Positions 6,689-7,826 of a DNA stretch of 7,826 nucleotides are shown one piece after another (position 1 is the first letter of the stretch; each line of letters opens with the position of its first letter). The translations under genes and the position numbers were made by a program. Origin of the DNA: CAYGUI01 sp964353115 (GTDB lineage Bacteria; Pseudomonadota; Gammaproteobacteria; JAGOUU01). The notes below the pieces were generated by a model. That model saw only the letters and a program-made list of their open reading frames with translations. It ran no database searches and was not told where the DNA came from. The DNA lies in the NCBI GenBank assembly GCA_964353115.1, contig CAYGUI010000058.1, positions 1 to 7,826 of the forward strand, given 5' to 3'.

Positions 6689-6728
6689 TTTTTATACCTC
6701 GTTTATTTTTATTATCAAAGTAATACTC

Positions 6729-6761
6729 AGTACGGAGCCAGGTTGCTCCGTTATGGCTCCG
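6729..6761 (+). repeat. CAGG-core repeat, GGAG/CTCC class, with nested palindromes
   Basis: It begins AGTACGGAGCCAGGTT, identical over 16 bases to 7739-7754. GGAGC (6734-6738) pairs with GCTCC (6745-6749). CGGAGCC (6733-6739) can instead pair with GGCTCCG (6755-6761), giving two alternative hairpins. The right edge GGCTCCGTCA is also found at the copA junction (GGCTCCGTCACA at 4529). The motif separates the EF-Tu fragment from the recombinase fragment. Confidence 0.7.
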
Positions 6762-6968
6762 TCATTATTAGGTCATGCAGATATTAAAATGACGCTAAGA
6801 TATGCACATTTAGCGCCCGAACATAAGACTCGGGCGGTTGAGAGAAGTTATCCAAACAAGATTACAGTGTTCTTAAATAAATTATTAAGAACACTTTTTA
6901 CTATTTGCCTTAAAATCACTAGGACTTATTATGTCAGTAAAGTGATTCCTTCTCATAAAACTATATAA
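6753..6968 (+). pseudogene. C-terminal scrap of a tyrosine recombinase/phage integrase
   Basis: From 6762 the frame reads SLLGHADIKMTLRYAHLAPE and then HKTRAVERS. This is the last conserved block of tyrosine recombinases: the LGH box with its catalytic-pocket histidine, and the RYAHL box with the nucleophilic tyrosine. The first Arg, Lys and HxxR boxes and the whole DNA-binding half are absent, so it is inactive. Recombinase similarity covers only about 6762-6848. The rest of the open frame to 6968 runs through a terminator and antisense to the next gene, and is unlikely to be real coding sequence. The ATG at 6753 belongs to the repeat, so the fragment's left edge coincides with the GGAGCC-type element, as for copA. 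It indicates a former integrative element, or a captured piece of one. Confidence 0.8.
6866..6899. terminator. Rho-independent terminator
   Basis: AGTGTTCTTAA (6866-6876) and TTAAGAACACT (6885-6895) form a perfect 11-bp stem with an 8-nt loop. The last stem base begins a run of five T (6895-6899). It ends rightward transcription and was probably the integrase gene's own terminator. The stop codon of the minus-strand gene (6885-6887) lies in the right arm, so the same hairpin follows that gene too, but without a T-run on that strand. Confidence 0.75.
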
Positions 6969-7664
6969 GCGCTCTGCTGGCTGTTCATTACCAGCCATAC
7001 ATTTTATATACTTGTGCTCAAGTGCAGACCTTTGATCATCGTGTCTTGCAATCTGAGATGGATCATTAAGTACAGCAATAATTCGTTGCACTCCTGGATT
7101 ATCAATTGCATCAGGATAATCCTTACCTTTTCCTAAAAAATATCTCAATGGAAGTCTAATAAGATAAGTCAAAGGTGTAGATATAATTTGAATTCCCCCT
7201 CTTACTATTTCCATTGGACCTTTAAAACACCATGCTGCTGCAGTCGATAAACGCAATAGGTATTTATCCCGAGGAGATAAACCATGCCACCCTTGAGGAC
7301 CAGTAAATAATTCATCAAACCGAAATATACTATATATTAAAAAAGGTAAGCAAATTACACCATAAGACAATCCTTTCATAATATTTTTAATTCCTATAAA
7401 TAACACAAACACATCTCTATAAAGATGTGCTGAACTCTTATATCTAGTAAATGTTTTTTTGAAATCATTACCGATATCAACAATAGGTTGGAAAGACCCC
7501 CCGAAAAAGTTTATTAAAGACGCCTTAGCAACTGAGCCATGGTGCTTTAATAAAAAAGATGCATAGATATCAAGCTTCATAATCGAAGCAGCAAACGGTG
7601 CAGGACTGATCGACTGTGATTTAAAATTAAAGATCTTTTTAAAAGATAGATGTTCGATTTTCAT
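6885..7664 (-). CDS. Orphan protein with hydrophobic/amphipathic helices, possible effector
   Basis: This is a 259-residue protein I do not recognise. I chose the ATG at 7664 over a TTG at 7718 because a promoter at 7709-7737 would start transcription near 7702, inside the longer frame. No signal peptide precedes MKIEHLSFKKIFNFKSQS. A hydrophobic stretch lies at about 85-115 (DVFVLFIGIKNIMKGLSYGV continuing ICLPFLIYSIF). A second, arginine-studded amphipathic stretch lies at about 140-178 (GPMEIVRGGIQIISTPLTYL continuing IRLPLRYFLG). The C-terminal third is charged and soluble (QRSALEHKYIKCMAGNEQPA...). The second stretch reminds me of membrane-attachment helices in some intracellular-pathogen effectors. 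That is an impression, not a family assignment. The gene lies between two direct AGTACGGAGCCAGGTT repeats with the recombinase scrap. Confidence 0.65.
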   Translation of the reverse strand: MKIEHLSFKKIFNFKSQSISPAPFAASIMKLDIYASFLLKHHGSVAKASLINFFGGSFQPIVDIGNDFKKTFTRYKSSAHLYRDVFVLFIGIKNIMKGLSYGVICLPFLIYSIFRFDELFTGPQGWHGLSPRDKYLLRLSTAAAWCFKGPMEIVRGGIQIISTPLTYLIRLPLRYFLGKGKDYPDAIDNPGVQRIIAVLNDPSQIARHDDQRSALEHKYIKCMAGNEQPAERLYSFMRRNHFTDIISPSDFKANSKKCS

Positions 7665-7708
7665 ACTTATTATTAAAATAGTTATAGTTAAACAAGATAA
7701 TAGTATGT

Positions 7709-7737
7709 AAAATAACAAACTATCTAGTGCGTGTCAA
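7709..7737 (-). promoter_or_regulatory. Sigma70-type promoter for the orphan gene ending at 6885
   Basis: On the minus strand, TTGACA (7732-7737) is a perfect -35 hexamer. It is followed after 17 bp by TATTTT (7709-7714). The predicted start near 7702 leaves a leader of about 38 nt before the ATG at 7664. The promoter begins 2 bp inside the repeat at 7739, so promoter and gene would move as one unit between the direct repeats. Confidence 0.6.
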
Positions 7738-7738
7738 T

Positions 7739-7762
7739 AGTACGGAGCCAGGTTCCTTTTTT
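7739..7762 (+). repeat. CAGG-core repeat, GGAG/CTCC class, with T-run
   Basis: AGTACGGAGCCAGGTT is identical to 6729-6744. It continues as a near-palindrome GGAGCC-A-GGTTCC (one G-T pair, 7744-7756) followed by six T. Together with the 6729 copy it brackets a 1,010-bp unit holding the recombinase scrap and the orphan gene. It is one base from the second 63-bp element. Confidence 0.75.
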
Positions 7763-7763
7763 A

Positions 7764-7826
7764 TTTCGGTGTCAGGCACTTTTTTAATGGTATATTTTTT
7801 ATACCATAATGAAAGAGCCTGGCTCC
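7764..7826 (+). repeat. 63-bp composite REPIN-like element, copy 2
   Basis: Base-for-base identical to 4472-4534: GTGTCAGGCAC with T6 (7769-7785), the ATGGTATA/TATACCAT hairpin, then GAGCCTGGCTCC to the window edge. The 10-bp tandem amplification seen before copy 1 is absent here. The element may extend past the window end. Identity without any change implies recent duplication or gene conversion, in contrast to the decayed gene fragments nearby. Confidence 0.8.

Noticed and set aside
7665..7718. TTG start adding 18 hydrophobic residues to the orphan protein
   Set aside because: The TTGACA-N17-TATTTT promoter would start transcription within this stretch, and no Shine-Dalgarno precedes the TTG.

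Overview
The window is AT-rich DNA from a proteobacterium-like, probably host- or amoeba-associated bacterium. The hints are low GC, weak ribosome binding sites, an entericidin-type lipoprotein, a GAF-EAL signalling protein, Cu-ATPase and cupredoxin remnants, a CaMKII-association-domain protein, several orphan genes that could be secreted effectors, and gene debris. A Legionellales-like origin is a reasonable guess. The divergent EF-Tu fragment leaves other host-associated lineages open, and I cannot fix the taxon from this sequence. I see no tRNA, rRNA, CRISPR array or intact transposase.

The left part (1-2445) looks like ordinary chromosome. It holds a small entericidin-like lipoprotein, a short VIT1/CCC1-type membrane transporter, and an APC-superfamily amino-acid permease 3 nt behind it. 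A convergent orphan acidic protein on the minus strand (1927-2445, with its own promoter) overlaps the permease 3' end by 110 bp.

The right part (2539-7826) is a mosaic. A GAF / degenerate GGDEF / EAL protein gene (2568-4378, minus) is broken by a one-base deletion in a homopolymer. It is followed by the last ~78 codons of a copper ATPase (copA), a membrane-anchored cupredoxin, a secreted CaMKII-association-domain protein, a JAMM-like HTHP protein (minus), an EF-Tu N-terminal fragment with a broken P-loop (minus), a tyrosine-recombinase C-terminal scrap, and an orphan helix-rich protein (minus).

These pieces are separated by short imperfect palindromes that share a CAGG/CCTG core, and most copies have a T-run on one side. 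There are three arm classes: GTG/CAC, GGAG/CTCC and GGA/TCC. Three gene blocks are each bracketed by direct copies of one class: the EAL gene by GTGTCAGGCAC, the JAMM-like gene by GGATCCTG, and the recombinase scrap plus orphan gene by GGAGCCAGGTT. A 63-bp composite element (GTGTCAGGCAC, T-run, 8-bp hairpin, GAGCCTGGCTC) is present twice without a mismatch, at 4472-4534 and 7764-7826. The copA and recombinase fragments begin at such motifs. The best reading is a region assembled by recombination between, or mobilisation of, REP/REPIN-like elements. This repeat-bounded mosaic is the most unusual thing in the window.
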